DNA from: Gordonia effusa NBRC 100432
GTDB lineage: Bacteria; Actinomycetota; Actinomycetes; Mycobacteriales; Mycobacteriaceae
Length of the DNA: 64,000 nt
Direction: 5' to 3'
Assembly (NCBI RefSeq): GCF_000241305.1
Contig: NZ_BAEH01000120.1
Location: forward strand, 1-64,000
Both the position numbers and the translations under genes were made by a program. The notes below the pieces were generated by a model. The model had not been told where the DNA came from, did no database searches, and saw only the letters and a list, made by a program, of their open reading frames with translations. Numbering within the stretch: the first letter of the stretch is position 1; each line of letters begins with the position of its first letter. This document shows, piece after piece, positions 31,294 through 43,774 of the stretch.

Positions 31294-32541
31294 ATGCCAC
31301 CACTTGGTGCTCTAAAGCGTGTGCAGATAGTCATGCTGATCCTCCTCGGTATTGCCGCGACGGTATTCGCGGGCGTGCGGTACGTACACGTGGACCGAAT
31401 GCTCGGCGCCAATTCCTACACTGTGACCGTTCACCTGCCCGACTCGGGCGGCATCTTCACCAACGCCGAAGTGACCTATCAGGGCGTACCCGCCGGCCGG
31501 GTCAAAGCCGTGCGCTTGGTTCCCGACGGCGTCGACGTCGCGCTGACACTTGACGGGGACGAAGGGCGAATTCCAGCGAATGCTGTTGCGGTAGTTGCCA
31601 ATCGATCAGCTATCGGTGAGCAGTACATGGACCTGCAGCCGACGTCACCCGGCGGGCCGTATCTCGTTGAGGGGTCGCGGATAACCGAGAGTTCGGTGCC
31701 TCCGCCACTGGACGAAGTTGTCAACAGTGCGATCGAATTCGCGGAGTCGATACCGGTAGATGATCTGCATACCGTCATCGTCGAATTGGGCAAGGCGTTC
31801 AACGGGCAGGGCGAGAACCTGACCCGGCTGGTCACCTCATTGGGCAATCTGTCCAAGGCCGGAGTCGAGAGCCTTCCGGATACCATTGCGCTGCTACGTA
31901 ATTCGAATATCGCCCTTGCGACGCAGGCCGACCAATCCGACGCCATCGTGGACTGGGCCCGCAATCTCGACCTCATCACGGCCACGCTGGCGTCGGCCGA
32001 TCCCGATGTGCGCCGCCTACTCACCACGGGTACCGCGACCGCGACGCAGTTGTCGACCTTGTTACAGCAACAGGGCGCCGACATCACCAAAGTCGTCCAC
32101 GACTTGGGTAGCACCGCGAAGACCATCGAACCTGCTGGTTGGGCGACCAACGCGGCGTTGGCCATGCTGTCGTCGTTGTCGGCGAGCAGCCACGGCCCAC
32201 CCCGAGGTGACGGTCAGATCCACTTCGGGATTGTTTTGGAGACCAACAACCCGGCGGCATGTACCCAAGGCTATGAGGGCTCTAACGAGATCATCGCCAA
32301 AATCAAGCGCGCCAACCCACACTTCGACATCAACAACGACGACTTCCCATTCAATACAGATGCCAGATGTAGTGTGCCGCAAGGTAGTCCGACGAGTGTG
32401 CGCGGTGCGAACCGTGCTTCGTTAGCCAATCCCGCCTACCCGCAACCCTGGGACAACAAACCCAAGAAGGATCCTGACCGCCTCAACCTCAATCCGCTGG
32501 CAGAGCAGATCGCTGCGCTGATGGGCGTCCACGCCAAGTAG
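31294..32541 (+). CDS. Seventh MCE-family protein (MceF-like) at the end of the operon
   Basis: A further full-length MCE protein (415 residues), with anchor VQIVMLILLGIAATVFAGV and MCE domain VTVHLPDSGGIFTNAEVTYQGVPAGRVKAVRL and VANRSAIGEQYMDLQP, most like MceF. The C-terminal region is longer than in mceF and holds two cysteines about 60 residues apart (NPAACTQG and DARCSVPQGSP). Canonical mce operons encode six MCE proteins, so this is an extra one; it lies 44 bp after the Mce-associated gene and is probably co-transcribed. Confidence 0.88.
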   Translation: MPPLGALKRVQIVMLILLGIAATVFAGVRYVHVDRMLGANSYTVTVHLPDSGGIFTNAEVTYQGVPAGRVKAVRLVPDGVDVALTLDGDEGRIPANAVAVVANRSAIGEQYMDLQPTSPGGPYLVEGSRITESSVPPPLDEVVNSAIEFAESIPVDDLHTVIVELGKAFNGQGENLTRLVTSLGNLSKAGVESLPDTIALLRNSNIALATQADQSDAIVDWARNLDLITATLASADPDVRRLLTTGTATATQLSTLLQQQGADITKVVHDLGSTAKTIEPAGWATNAALAMLSSLSASSHGPPRGDGQIHFGIVLETNNPAACTQGYEGSNEIIAKIKRANPHFDINNDDFPFNTDARCSVPQGSPTSVRGANRASLANPAYPQPWDNKPKKDPDRLNLNPLAEQIAALMGVHAK

Positions 32542-32555
32542 AACGTCACTTACTT

Positions 32556-33014
32556 CTAGGCCGAACGCGCAGCGCCCGGCCCCGGGCGTAACGAGAGGGT
32601 GCCAAGATCGAGAGTCTCGCCACAGTGACTGCACGTCGGTGTGATCGTCGCTTGATGGTCACAAGCGCTGTGCTCCAGCACGACCGGCGGGCCATTGGGC
32701 GCGGACCATTTGTCGCCCCACTGCGCCATCGCGCCCAGCACATGCCACAGGTCCATACCCTTTTCGGTCAGCACATATTCATGCCGGACAGGCTTGTCGG
32801 CGTACTGCACACGAGTGAGAATTCCATTGGAGACCAGGTCATCGAGCCGGCTGCTGAGGATATTGCGGGCGATCCCTGTCCTGGCTCGGAAGTCCTCGAA
32901 GCGAGTGATGCCCATCATCGCGTCACGTATCAGAAGGACGCTCCACCGCTCACCGATGATGTGAGCACACTGCGCGACCGAGCAGTTCATCTCGGTGAAT
33001 GGGGTCCGTGGCAC
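32556..33014 (-). CDS. HxlR-family transcriptional regulator
   Basis: HxlR proteins are small winged-helix regulators. The core CSVAQCAHIIGERWSVLLIRDAMMGITRFEDFRARTGIARNILSSRLDDLVSNGILTRVQY is unmistakable. The C-terminus has CDH...CSHCG, four possible metal ligands. The start is uncertain; GTG at 33014 is chosen over a TTG at 33056 or ATG at 32990. It converges on the last mce gene with only 14 bp between stops. Confidence 0.85.
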   Translation of the reverse strand: MPRTPFTEMNCSVAQCAHIIGERWSVLLIRDAMMGITRFEDFRARTGIARNILSSRLDDLVSNGILTRVQYADKPVRHEYVLTEKGMDLWHVLGAMAQWGDKWSAPNGPPVVLEHSACDHQATITPTCSHCGETLDLGTLSLRPGPGAARSA

Positions 33015-33083
33015 GTGTGCGAGGGTACGCCTGTGACGCGCCTCATCTGGCCGCAACCTTATGAAACACTTTTCGTCTTCTCC

Positions 33084-33155
33084 GAATTCTCGTCCCCCTC
33101 AGCGCAGCGCAAGGGCATATTGCCCTCGGACCCCACTCACGGGGACGGGATTTTC
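33084..33155. repeat. Nested palindrome element, copy 1
   Basis: Outer arms GAATTCTCGTCCCC (33084-33097) and GGGGACGGGATTTTC (33141-33155) pair with a 7-bp perfect core (CGTCCCC/GGGGACG). Inside is a perfect hairpin AGGGCA-TAT-TGCCCT (33112-33126). Total 72 bp. It lies between the HxlR gene and hisG. Confidence 0.75.
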
Positions 33156-33210
33156 GCACTCCGGCCGCGAGGGCCAACCACCACTACCGCGAGCTGCCAA
33201 CCGCGCCGTA

Positions 33211-33230
33211 CCGGTTCTGACTAGAACCGG
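33211..33230 (-). terminator. Hairpin containing the hisG stop codon
   Basis: CCGGTTCT (33211-33218) and AGAACCGG (33223-33230) form a perfect 8-bp stem with a 4-nt loop that includes the hisG TAG. There is no T-run, so it may act as an mRNA 3' stabiliser. Confidence 0.5.
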
Positions 33231-34066
33231 CAGGACCGGATGTCGGACGCCAAAATCGCTTTCGCGCCCATCTCGGAGAGCTCGTCCATCAGGTTTTGGT
33301 GCTGCTTACGCGGCACTAGCGCCCGGACCGCGACCCACCGATCATCGGCCATTGGCGATACCGTCGGAGACTCAATCCCCGGGGTAACGGCGACCGCGCG
33401 ATCCAGTAGTTCGCGCGGGCAATCGTAGTCGATCATCACGTATTGCTGACCAAAGACGACACCTTGGATACGAGCGACAAATTGTCTTGCGGCCTTGGAT
33501 AATTGCGTGTCGGCCTGACGAACGAGGACAGCCTCCGAGTCACAGAGGACATCGCCAAATGCCGCGAGATTGTGTTGACGCAGGGTCCGTCCGGATCCCA
33601 CCACATCGGCGATGGCGTCGGCGACGCCGAGTTGGATGGAGATTTCTACGGCACCATCTAGCCGGATGATCTCGGCGGAGATATTGCGCTCGGTCAAGTC
33701 GCGACGAACCAGATTCGGATACGACGTCGCGATCCGCTTGCCGGCAAGATTCTCGACGGTCCACGTCTCGTCGGCGGGCGCGGCGTACCGGAACGTCGAG
33801 CCACCGAACCCCATCGACAGCTCTTCGGCTACGGCCGCCTCCGAATCGAGCGCGAGATCGCGTCCGGTGATGCCAAGATCAAGCGTGCCCGCGCCTACGT
33901 AGATCGCGATGTCTTTGGGACGCAGAAAGAAGAACTCGACGCCGTTACCGTTGTCCAGCACAGTCAGGTCTTTGGCGTCGGTGCGGCGTCGGTAACCGGC
34001 TTCGGACAGTACGGCCACGGCCGCTTCGGACAGCGAGCCTTTGTTGGGAACTGCTACGCGCAGCAT
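33221..34066 (-). CDS. hisG: ATP phosphoribosyltransferase HisG (long form)
   Basis: HisG catalyses the first step of histidine synthesis, joining ATP and PRPP. The protein starts [27 protein letters not shown], contains the PRPP-binding stretch [18 protein letters not shown], and has the C-terminal regulatory domain of long-form HisG that binds histidine. I start at the ATG at 34066 (281 residues); upstream sequence to 34114 is not conserved. It follows hisE by 48 bp, as in mycobacteria. Confidence 0.96.
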   Translation of the reverse strand: MLRVAVPNKGSLSEAAVAVLSEAGYRRRTDAKDLTVLDNGNGVEFFFLRPKDIAIYVGAGTLDLGITGRDLALDSEAAVAEELSMGFGGSTFRYAAPADETWTVENLAGKRIATSYPNLVRRDLTERNISAEIIRLDGAVEISIQLGVADAIADVVGSGRTLRQHNLAAFGDVLCDSEAVLVRQADTQLSKAARQFVARIQGVVFGQQYVMIDYDCPRELLDRAVAVTPGIESPTVSPMADDRWVAVRALVPRKQHQNLMDELSEMGAKAILASDIRSCRF

Positions 34067-34114
34067 ATAAGGATCCTTTATCTCGTTACACGGACGACAG
34101 GTAGGGGCGATCAC

Positions 34115-34396
34115 TCACAGATGTCGATAGACATCCGCGGTCGTCATTCCGCGTTTGATGAGCATCACCTGTAGCCAGTACAGGAGCTGAGAAATCTCTT
34201 CGCCGAGCGCCTCGTCGGACTCATGCTCGGCCGCCAGCCACACTTCGCCCGCCTCTTCGATGATCTTCTTGCCCAACGTATGGATGCCGGAGTCGAGCGC
34301 GGCGACGGTGCCGCTGCCCTCGGGGCGGGTGGCCGCCTTCTCGGTCAGCTCGGCGAACAATTCATCGAAGGTCTTCACGAGTCCCCATTTTCGCAT
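34115..34396 (-). CDS. hisE: Phosphoribosyl-ATP pyrophosphatase HisE
   Basis: HisE hydrolyses phosphoribosyl-ATP in step two of histidine synthesis. The 93-residue protein reads [21 protein letters not shown] and has the MazG-like metal motif [33 protein letters not shown]. The ATG at 34396 gives the same length as the mycobacterial protein; the open frame to 34585 is non-homologous. HisE and hisG form an operon. Confidence 0.95.
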   Translation of the reverse strand: MRKWGLVKTFDELFAELTEKAATRPEGSGTVAALDSGIHTLGKKIIEEAGEVWLAAEHESDEALGEEISQLLYWLQVMLIKRGMTTADVYRHL

Positions 34397-34542
34397 GTTA
34401 GGTGCGCGCCCGCGCGAACAGGTCATGCCGACGAGATCGGCGCCGAGCGACCGAAAGACGAACACCGTTATCTGCACTCGATTGCGGCATCCGGGTCGGT
34501 CGATCTGCGGATAGGTTGTGCGACAGAAGGGCGCAGCACTTG

Positions 34543-34560
34543 GGCGACTTCGATGTCGCC
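34543..34560. terminator. Small hairpin in hisE upstream region
   Basis: GGCGAC-ttcgat-GTCGCC is a 6-bp stem in the 273-bp gap between hisE and the HAD gene. It could end HAD transcription on the minus strand, but it lacks a T-run. The remainder of the gap shows nothing recognisable. Confidence 0.3.
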
Positions 34561-34669
34561 GTGTAGTGGTAACGAATGACGGCACCTTTGGCTATCCACG
34601 CAGCACTATTGCCAGCACTTCTGTCGACGATGGCCCCGAGAATCGTGCGCGCTGGTCGTTCACGATCGG

Positions 34670-35356
34670 CTAAGCGCGCAGCGCAGCGTTCAGGTCGGCG
34701 ATGGTCAACCCAACGAGGTCGGCCCGTCGCGTTTGCCGTGCCAACACGGGGATTCGATCGCCAGATGCCTCTTCGCCGACGACCAGCGTCGCGGCCCCAG
34801 CGTCGTGACCCGACCGCGCACCGGTCGGTGAATCCTCGATGACGACGCAGTCTCGCGCGTCAACCTTAAGCAACTGTGCTGCCCGTAGATACGGATCTGG
34901 TGCTGGCTTCGCATTACGAACTTCGTCGCCGCACACCGTGACAGTGAAGCGGTGTGCGCCAAGGGTTTTCAACGCCACATCGGTGAGTTCGCGAACTGTA
35001 TTCGTCACCAGCGCCAGCGGTAGCCCGATATCACCCAACATGTCGAGTGCCGCCATCGCTCCCGGTCGCCAGGGCAGGCCGTCGGCGAAAAGTACCTGGA
35101 CTCGGGCGTTGATCCACGACTCATCCGCGGCGAAATCCCACTGCGTTTCCGGAACGCCGGCGGCGAGTAGCACCTTGCCGATCGCATCTCGCGCGGCATT
35201 ACCGAGCGTCGCCGCACGCAACTCTTCGGTCATCTCGATGCCGTGACGGCGCGCCAAATCGGCCATCGCGATGTCCCACAGCGGTTCGGTATCGAGGAGT
35301 GTGCCGTCCATATCCCAGAGGACGGCGGCCGGCGAAGACTCTTTTGCGATACTCAC
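34670..35356 (-). CDS. HAD-superfamily phosphatase
   Basis: A beta-phosphoglucomutase-like HAD hydrolase. Motif I is WDMDGTLLDTEP with two aspartates, motif II VTNT, motif III KPAPDPY and motif IV VIEDSPTGARSG; the cap domain is the helical type. Start chosen is GTG at 35356 (228 residues); the frame continues to 35404 without conserved sequence. Substrate unknown. Confidence 0.85.
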   Translation of the reverse strand: MSIAKESSPAAVLWDMDGTLLDTEPLWDIAMADLARRHGIEMTEELRAATLGNAARDAIGKVLLAAGVPETQWDFAADESWINARVQVLFADGLPWRPGAMAALDMLGDIGLPLALVTNTVRELTDVALKTLGAHRFTVTVCGDEVRNAKPAPDPYLRAAQLLKVDARDCVVIEDSPTGARSGHDAGAATLVVGEEASGDRIPVLARQTRRADLVGLTIADLNAALRA

Positions 35357-35412
35357 GACCAGCACGGTAGCGATGGAGAGACCAACCCACAAACCGTGAT
35401 TCAATACTCCGC

Positions 35413-35898
35413 ATGCGAACTGTTCTGAAGTGGAGCGTCGTCACCTGTATCGCTACGGTGTTCACCCTCGTGTCTTCTGGCTGCCAGGACAGTGAACAGT
35501 CCGCCGCGGCGCTGCCAACCTGCCCCGGCTCCGCCACTTCTGAGTACGGTCTGGGCAACGCGATCAATGCCGCGGCACCGAAATTGGCAGCATTGCCAGA
35601 TCGAGTCGCGACCGGCGAAGGCACCGTGATCTCGGTGGAAGGAGCGGCAGCGCCACTACGAGTCGCCATCACGGTCTGCGGCACTGGACTCGATGACGCA
35701 GAGCTCAAAGACGTCGCATCGACGCTCGGTATAGCAGTCGCCGGAACCACCTCGCTGGGTAAACAGGTTGGCGCCCTGACCGTCGAACTTCAGCCGGCCA
35801 ACAAGGTCATCCGGGCGGCACCATTCGTCGCGAATAACTTCACATCCACAGCCGAACTCACTGACCTGCGTGGGAATTGGGCGATCAACTCGAACTAA
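35413..35898 (+). CDS. Putative lipoprotein of unknown function
   Basis: The 161-residue product begins with a lipoprotein signal (VVTCIATVFTLVSSGC, lipobox LVSSGC, Cys24). The mature part is alanine-rich with two further cysteines (LPTCPGSA and ITVCGTGL) that could form a disulfide. I recognise no family. It is divergent from the HAD gene, with a short shared promoter region. Confidence 0.72.
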   Translation: MRTVLKWSVVTCIATVFTLVSSGCQDSEQSAAALPTCPGSATSEYGLGNAINAAAPKLAALPDRVATGEGTVISVEGAAAPLRVAITVCGTGLDDAELKDVASTLGIAVAGTTSLGKQVGALTVELQPANKVIRAAPFVANNFTSTAELTDLRGNWAINSN

Positions 35899-35913
35899 AT
35901 CGACTACTCGACA

Positions 35914-35978
35914 GGAAATGTCCCCGCGACACGAGCAGGTGCTATATCGCCGCCTGCTCCCGCCACGGGGACATTTGC
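35914..35978. repeat. Nested palindrome element, copy 2
   Basis: Outer arms AAATGTCCCCG (35916-35926) and CGGGGACATTT (35966-35976) are perfect 11-bp complements. The inner stem is GAGCAGG (35933-35939) with CCTGCTC (35953-35959), with TATAT in the loop. It lies just past the lipoprotein stop. Confidence 0.8.
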
Positions 35979-36086
35979 AGGCGCGCGAAGCCTATTCGTC
36001 GGCCTGCGGCACCCGCGAAAACTAGTTGCTCAGCAGCCCGACTGCGCGCATCCTCGAAGCCGACCGAATGGAACGGACGGCGCCAC

Positions 36087-36593
36087 ATGAATAGCTCGAC
36101 GGTGACTTTGATCCCCGCACGACGCGACCTACTGGAAGCGTTGATCAGCGATCCGCGCTCGTTCGAACGACTGGTCGGCTCTCCTATCCCCGCGGGATGG
36201 CCGGAGTTTCCCGAATCGGTCGAGCACACGCTGACCTCGTTGCGCTCGGCACCGACGTCGGCGACGTCCGAGTGGACGATGCATCTCTTCACCGAGACCG
36301 CGACCGGAGCATTGATCGGATCGGGCGGTTACTACGGCCCACCTGTCGACGGTGTAGTCGAAATCGGCTACGAGATAGCCCCAGAGTTTCGAGGTCGCGG
36401 ACTGGCAACCCACGCCGCAGCCGCCCTCATCCAGAAAGCCGCCGACGCCGGCGTGACCCAGATCAAAGCACATACGCTCGCCGGTCCAAATCCGTCGACC
36501 GGCGTTCTCAATGCTCTCGGATTCGAGTTTGTCGCCGAACAACATGATCCAGACGAGGGCCCGCTGTGGGAATGGTCGCGGGCCCTCGTCTGA
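36087..36593 (+). CDS. GNAT-family N-acetyltransferase
   Basis: A 168-residue GNAT protein of the RimJ-like type. The acetyl-CoA motif A region is VEIGYEIAPEFRGRGLATHAAAALIQKA and motif B follows (IKAHTLAGPNPSTGVLNALGFEFV). I start at the ATG at 36087 (MNSSTVTLIPARRDLLEAL); an upstream open frame to 35877 runs through the palindromic spacer and is not homologous. Substrate unknown. Confidence 0.85.
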   Translation: MNSSTVTLIPARRDLLEALISDPRSFERLVGSPIPAGWPEFPESVEHTLTSLRSAPTSATSEWTMHLFTETATGALIGSGGYYGPPVDGVVEIGYEIAPEFRGRGLATHAAAALIQKAADAGVTQIKAHTLAGPNPSTGVLNALGFEFVAEQHDPDEGPLWEWSRALV

Positions 36594-36613
36594 ATCGACC
36601 TCTGTCTAATCAA

Positions 36614-40225
<3,612 letters not shown>

Positions 40226-40276
40226 GGTCTCCAGAGTAGTTCGCGCCCGAAAGCGACATGGTCGTAGGCTAGTTCG

Positions 40277-41155
40277 GTGAGTAATAAGGACTTCGATATT
40301 CGCCTGCGTGCCCCGATCCTGTTAGCCGCCTTTGAAGGCTGGAACGACGCCGCCGACGCCGCGAGTGCGGCCATCGATCACCTCGCCCTGAGTTGGGGGG
40401 CAACCCATCTCACCGATATCGAGTCCGAGGATTATTACGACTTTCAGGTGAACCGCCCGACCGTGAATCTCGTCGACGGGGTGACCCGTCGTATCGACTG
40501 GCCGGTGACCTCGTTCTCCTATTGCAATCCACCCGGATCCGACCACGATATTGTACTGCTCCGCGGCATCGAGCCGAATATGCGTTGGCGGACCTTCTGC
40601 GATGAGATCGTCGCGATCGCATCAGAGCTCAATGCGGTAACTACCGTTGTCGTCGGCGCGCTGCTCGCCGATACGCCGCACACCCGCCCGGTTCCGGTGA
40701 CGGGCGCCGCTTACAGCAGCGACACAGCGGCCAAATACGGTCTGGCCGAAAGTCGTTACGAAGGGCCGACCGGCATCGCCGGCGTATTGCAGGACGCTTT
40801 CGTTCGCGCGGGTATTCCGGCGATCTCGCTCTGGGCCGCGGTTCCGCACTATATGTCGGCTCCGCCCAACCCCAAGGCGACCGCGGCCCTGCTTACCCGC
40901 ATCGAAGAGGTCATCGACATCGAGGTTCCGCTCGGCTCGCTGCCCGCCGAGGCCGAGGAGTGGGAACAGGCGGTCAACGAGATGACCGAAGACGACGACG
41001 AAGTGCGCAACTACGTGCGTGGCCTCGAAGAACGCGGCGATGCGCAGACCAGCGTCGACGACGCGATGTCGGAGATCGACGGCGAATCGCTAGCGGCAGA
41101 TTTCGAACGTTACCTGAAGCGCCGTCGGCCGAATCCACCGAATTTCGGGCTGTGA
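40277..41155 (+). CDS. PAC2-family protein
   Basis: PAC2 proteins are related to eukaryotic proteasome-assembly chaperones; this 292-residue member resembles mycobacterial Rv2125. Blocks include RAPILLAAFEGWNDAADAASAAIDHL, FQVNRPTVNLVDGVTRRIDWP, LLADTPHTRPVPVTGAA and ESRYEGPTGIAGVLQDAF. The start is GTG at 40277. Function is not established; its link to the proteasome genes about 25 kb away is suggestive only. Confidence 0.88.
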   Translation: MSNKDFDIRLRAPILLAAFEGWNDAADAASAAIDHLALSWGATHLTDIESEDYYDFQVNRPTVNLVDGVTRRIDWPVTSFSYCNPPGSDHDIVLLRGIEPNMRWRTFCDEIVAIASELNAVTTVVVGALLADTPHTRPVPVTGAAYSSDTAAKYGLAESRYEGPTGIAGVLQDAFVRAGIPAISLWAAVPHYMSAPPNPKATAALLTRIEEVIDIEVPLGSLPAEAEEWEQAVNEMTEDDDEVRNYVRGLEERGDAQTSVDDAMSEIDGESLAADFERYLKRRRPNPPNFGL

Positions 41156-41167
41156 CCACACGGCCGG

Positions 41168-41236
41168 CTGAAATCTGCGCTCCGAACCCGCATGAGGGAG
41201 ATACTTCCCCGCTGACAATAAGCTCGCAGACTTCAG
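41168..41236. repeat. Nested palindrome element, copy 3
   Basis: Outer arms CTGAAATCTGCG (41168-41179) and CGCAGACTTCAG (41225-41236) pair over 12 bp with one mismatch; inner hairpin GGGA-gatact-TCCC (41196-41209). Arms are separated from the inner GAGGG...CCCC block by 14 nt each side. The right arm is also the left half of a perfect palindrome CGCAGACT-TC-AGTCTGCG (41225-41242). It lies 12 bp after the PAC2 stop. Confidence 0.8.
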
Positions 41237-41252
41237 TCTGCGTCTAACCGAA

Positions 41253-41320
41253 TGAAATCTGCGACCTAAGCCTCGCCGAGGGGAACTTCCCCTCACGTAC
41301 CCTCACCGCGCAGGTTTAAG
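41253..41320. repeat. Nested palindrome element, copy 4 (tandem with copy 3)
   Basis: Outer arms TGAAATCTGCG (41253-41263) and CGCAGGTTTAAG (41309-41320) pair over about nine positions with a G-U; inner palindrome GAGGGGAACTTCCCCTC (41278-41294) is perfect. The spacers are 14 and about 14 nt, as in copy 3. It lies between the convergent PAC2 gene and the 41331-41639 gene. Confidence 0.8.
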
Positions 41321-41330
41321 CCGCGCCAAG

Positions 41331-41639
41331 TCACCCAATCTGCTCGATTGACACCACCGGCGTCGTAATACGCCAGGTCCGGACGTCGGGGTCGTCGGCG
41401 GCGCGGACCCAGAATTGAGCGGACTCACCCACCCGGCAGGACTTGACGCCCAACAGCGGAATGTCTTCGGAATCCCGACGTAGTTTCGACACCGACCAGC
41501 TTTCGTCGTCTGAGCTCCCGACGCCCGGTGCGCGCAACAGCGTCATCTCGGTGAAGTCGAGCAGGTAAGTCGACGTGCGGGTCACCACGGTCCATACGCC
41601 GGCCATGGTGTCGGGATCGATTTCGGTCACTTGGGCCAC
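41331..41639 (-). CDS. Conserved hypothetical small protein
   Basis: A 102-residue protein (MAQVTEIDPDTMAGVWTVVTRTSTYLLDFTEMTLLRAPG...), probably a small all-beta fold with alternating polar/hydrophobic strands; no catalytic motif is seen. It lies 62 bp downstream of mshC on the same strand and may be read with it. I do not recognise the family; codon usage resembles its neighbours, so it is probably a real gene. Confidence 0.7.
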   Translation of the reverse strand: MAQVTEIDPDTMAGVWTVVTRTSTYLLDFTEMTLLRAPGVGSSDDESWSVSKLRRDSEDIPLLGVKSCRVGESAQFWVRAADDPDVRTWRITTPVVSIEQIG

Positions 41640-41701
41640 GGGAAGACTCTATCCATCGCGAGGTGCGCTATGCCACCGGACTCGCTGCAGGGTCAGCGCT
41701 C

Positions 41702-42940
41702 CTACAGCGCAACCCCGAGCAATGCGTCGACGATCTGGGCGACGCGTGCGCCCGCATCAGTATCCGAACCGATTCCCAACGCGACGTCGGCGGCCCAACC
41801 ATCAACGGCAGCAAGCGCTTTGGGGGTATCAAGATCGTCGGCCAGATGCTGGCGAACCCGCGCGAGAACGTCGGTCGGGTCCGGTGCGCTCGACGCCGAA
41901 ACCGCCGCGCGCCAGCGTTGCAGCCGCGTTTGGGCGTCGGCGAGCAGGTCGTCGGACCACATGCGATCGGAGCGGTAGTGATCGGCCAGCAGCGCCAACC
42001 GCACGGCGGAGGAGTCGATACCCGCCTCGCGCAGTTTGTGGACGAACACCAGGTTGCCCCGGCTCTTCGACATTTTCTCGCCGTCAAGGCCCATCATCCC
42101 GGTGTGGACGTAATGCCGCGCGAACCGTCGTCCCTGGTTGAGTGCTTCGCCATGTGCGGCCGAGAACTCGTGATGCGGGAAGATCAGATCGTTGCCGCCC
42201 CCCTGGATGTCGAATTCAATGCCCAGCCGGTTGAGCGCGATCGCCGAACATTCGATATGCCAGCCGGGACGTCCCGGGCCGTGCGGCGACGGCCACGACG
42301 GCTCGCCCGGACGGGCAGCGCGCCACAACAGAGCGTCGAGTTTGTTTCGCTTGCCAGCGCGGTCCGGGTCGCCGCCCCGCTCGGCGAAGAACTTTTCCAT
42401 CGTCGGCTGGTCGTAGCCGGACTCGTATCCGAAGGTCTCGGTCGCGTCGATCCGGTGGTAGACGTCGGGAAACTCGGCGTCGTCGACGACGTAGGCCGCC
42501 CCGCTGGCCAGCAGTTTGCCGACCATGTCGATCACCTCGTCAACCGATTCGATCGCGCCGACGTACTCCCGGGGTGGAACCACCCGCAGGGCCTCCATGT
42601 CGTCGCGGAATAGTTGAATCTCGCGGGTACCCAAGTCTCGCCAGTCGACGCCGTCACGCTCGGCGCGTTCGAAGAGCGGATCGTCGACATCGGTGACGTT
42701 CTGCACATAGTGCACGTCGTGGCCGTTGTCGCGGAACAGTCGATTGATTGTGTCGAAGGTGACGTAGGTGGCGGCGTGGCCCATGTGGGTCGCGTCATAG
42801 GGGGTGATGCCGCAGACGTACATCGTCGCCTCGGCTCCCGGTGTGACCGGCTGAACTTGCCGTGCGGCGGTGTCGTAGAGACGGAGGGCCGGTGAGTTAC
42901 CCGCGGCTTCGGGAATCGCTGGAGAAGACCACGACTGCAT
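41702..42940 (-). CDS. mshC: Mycothiol ligase MshC (Cys:GlcN-Ins ligase)
   Basis: MshC ligates cysteine to glucosaminyl-inositol in mycothiol synthesis. It resembles cysteinyl-tRNA synthetase but is shorter: [25 protein letters not shown] holds the zinc cysteine and HIGH-like segment, [13 protein letters not shown] the second cysteine, IFPHHE more ligands and KMSKSRGN the KMSKS loop. The MQSWSSP start at 42940 matches the mycobacterial enzyme and has GGAG upstream. Length is 412. Mycothiol is specific to actinobacteria. Confidence 0.95.
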   Translation of the reverse strand: MQSWSSPAIPEAAGNSPALRLYDTAARQVQPVTPGAEATMYVCGITPYDATHMGHAATYVTFDTINRLFRDNGHDVHYVQNVTDVDDPLFERAERDGVDWRDLGTREIQLFRDDMEALRVVPPREYVGAIESVDEVIDMVGKLLASGAAYVVDDAEFPDVYHRIDATETFGYESGYDQPTMEKFFAERGGDPDRAGKRNKLDALLWRAARPGEPSWPSPHGPGRPGWHIECSAIALNRLGIEFDIQGGGNDLIFPHHEFSAAHGEALNQGRRFARHYVHTGMMGLDGEKMSKSRGNLVFVHKLREAGIDSSAVRLALLADHYRSDRMWSDDLLADAQTRLQRWRAAVSASSAPDPTDVLARVRQHLADDLDTPKALAAVDGWAADVALGIGSDTDAGARVAQIVDALLGVAL

Positions 42941-42970
42941 GAACTCCACTGTATGGCTTGCGAAGAATCC

Positions 42971-43774
42971 TCAGAACGGCGGCCACGGGATCGGCCGATG
43001 CAATGGAGGTTCGGGCATGGTGCCCGTTTCGACCAAGATCGCACAGCGCAACACCAGCGCCTCAAGTTCGTCAGCGGTCAAGTGCGTAGCCAGGCGCTCG
43101 CGCAGTGGATCCGTGGGATCGGTCAACTCCTGTGTGAGGCGTTCGACGTCGCGCAGCAGGTCAGCCGGAATCGACTCGCCGGCCCACCCCCACAGGACGG
43201 TACGCAGCTTGTCATCGGTATGCAGACATATGCCGTGGTCGATGCCAAAGGTCTCACCATCGGCGGTGACGAGGATATGACCGCCCTTGCGGTCGGCATT
43301 GTTGATGATGACGTCGAGTACCGCGAGCTGGCGCAGCCGGTCATTGATGGCGTGAACCAGCACGACCTCGCGGTCAGCGGCGTCAACGGCGCGCAAGATC
43401 GCCTTGACGTCACCCGGCACAGCATCGGCCGGAACCAAGTCGACGACGTCGACTTCTGATTCCTGTTCGGGCAGATCGATCCAGCGCTGCACCATTCCCG
43501 GTCCCAGCGGTCCATCGGCTCTGCGCACAGTCTCGGGAATCAGTCCCCACCCCAACGCCCGGGAAATCTCGTACGACGCCACTTCACGGTCAGCGAGCGT
43601 GCCGTCCGGAAAGTCCCACAGCGGCGCTTCACCGCGGATCGGTTTGTAGACACACCGCAGCGGATCACCGTCGCCGATCCGCGCCTCACAGACGAGTGTT
43701 GCGTTACTTGCATGGACTACCCTGCCCAGGATCTCAATGTCCCCCTCGCGCAGAATCGTTTCGACGTCAGCCAC
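42971..43774 (-). CDS. SCO1664-family protein (PI3/4-kinase-like fold)
   Basis: Homologue of mycobacterial Rv2133c. The family has a distant phosphatidylinositol-kinase fold: CVYKPIRGEAPLWDFPDGTLADREVASYEISRALGWGLIPETV, then DVIINNADRKGGHIL, a kinase-like catalytic/metal region. The start is GTG at 43774, overlapping the stop of the upstream DUF3090 gene (GTGGCTGA), giving 267 residues as in homologues; longer frames overlap that gene. Function unknown. Confidence 0.88.
   Translation of the reverse strand: MADVETILREGDIEILGRVVHASNATLVCEARIGDGDPLRCVYKPIRGEAPLWDFPDGTLADREVASYEISRALGWGLIPETVRRADGPLGPGMVQRWIDLPEQESEVDVVDLVPADAVPGDVKAILRAVDAADREVVLVHAINDRLRQLAVLDVIINNADRKGGHILVTADGETFGIDHGICLHTDDKLRTVLWGWAGESIPADLLRDVERLTQELTDPTDPLRERLATHLTADELEALVLRCAILVETGTMPEPPLHRPIPWPPF

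Noticed and set aside
31294..32541. mceF duplicate decaying as a pseudogene
   Set aside because: The frame is full length with an anchor and MCE domain and differs widely from mceF; it looks functional.
34397..34585. N-terminal extension of HisE
   Set aside because: Homologues begin near 34396; the extension is Arg/Pro-rich and unconserved.
40226..40276. Cobalamin riboswitch before metH
   Set aside because: Only 51 bp separate metH from the divergent gene, and no B12-box-like sequence is present.
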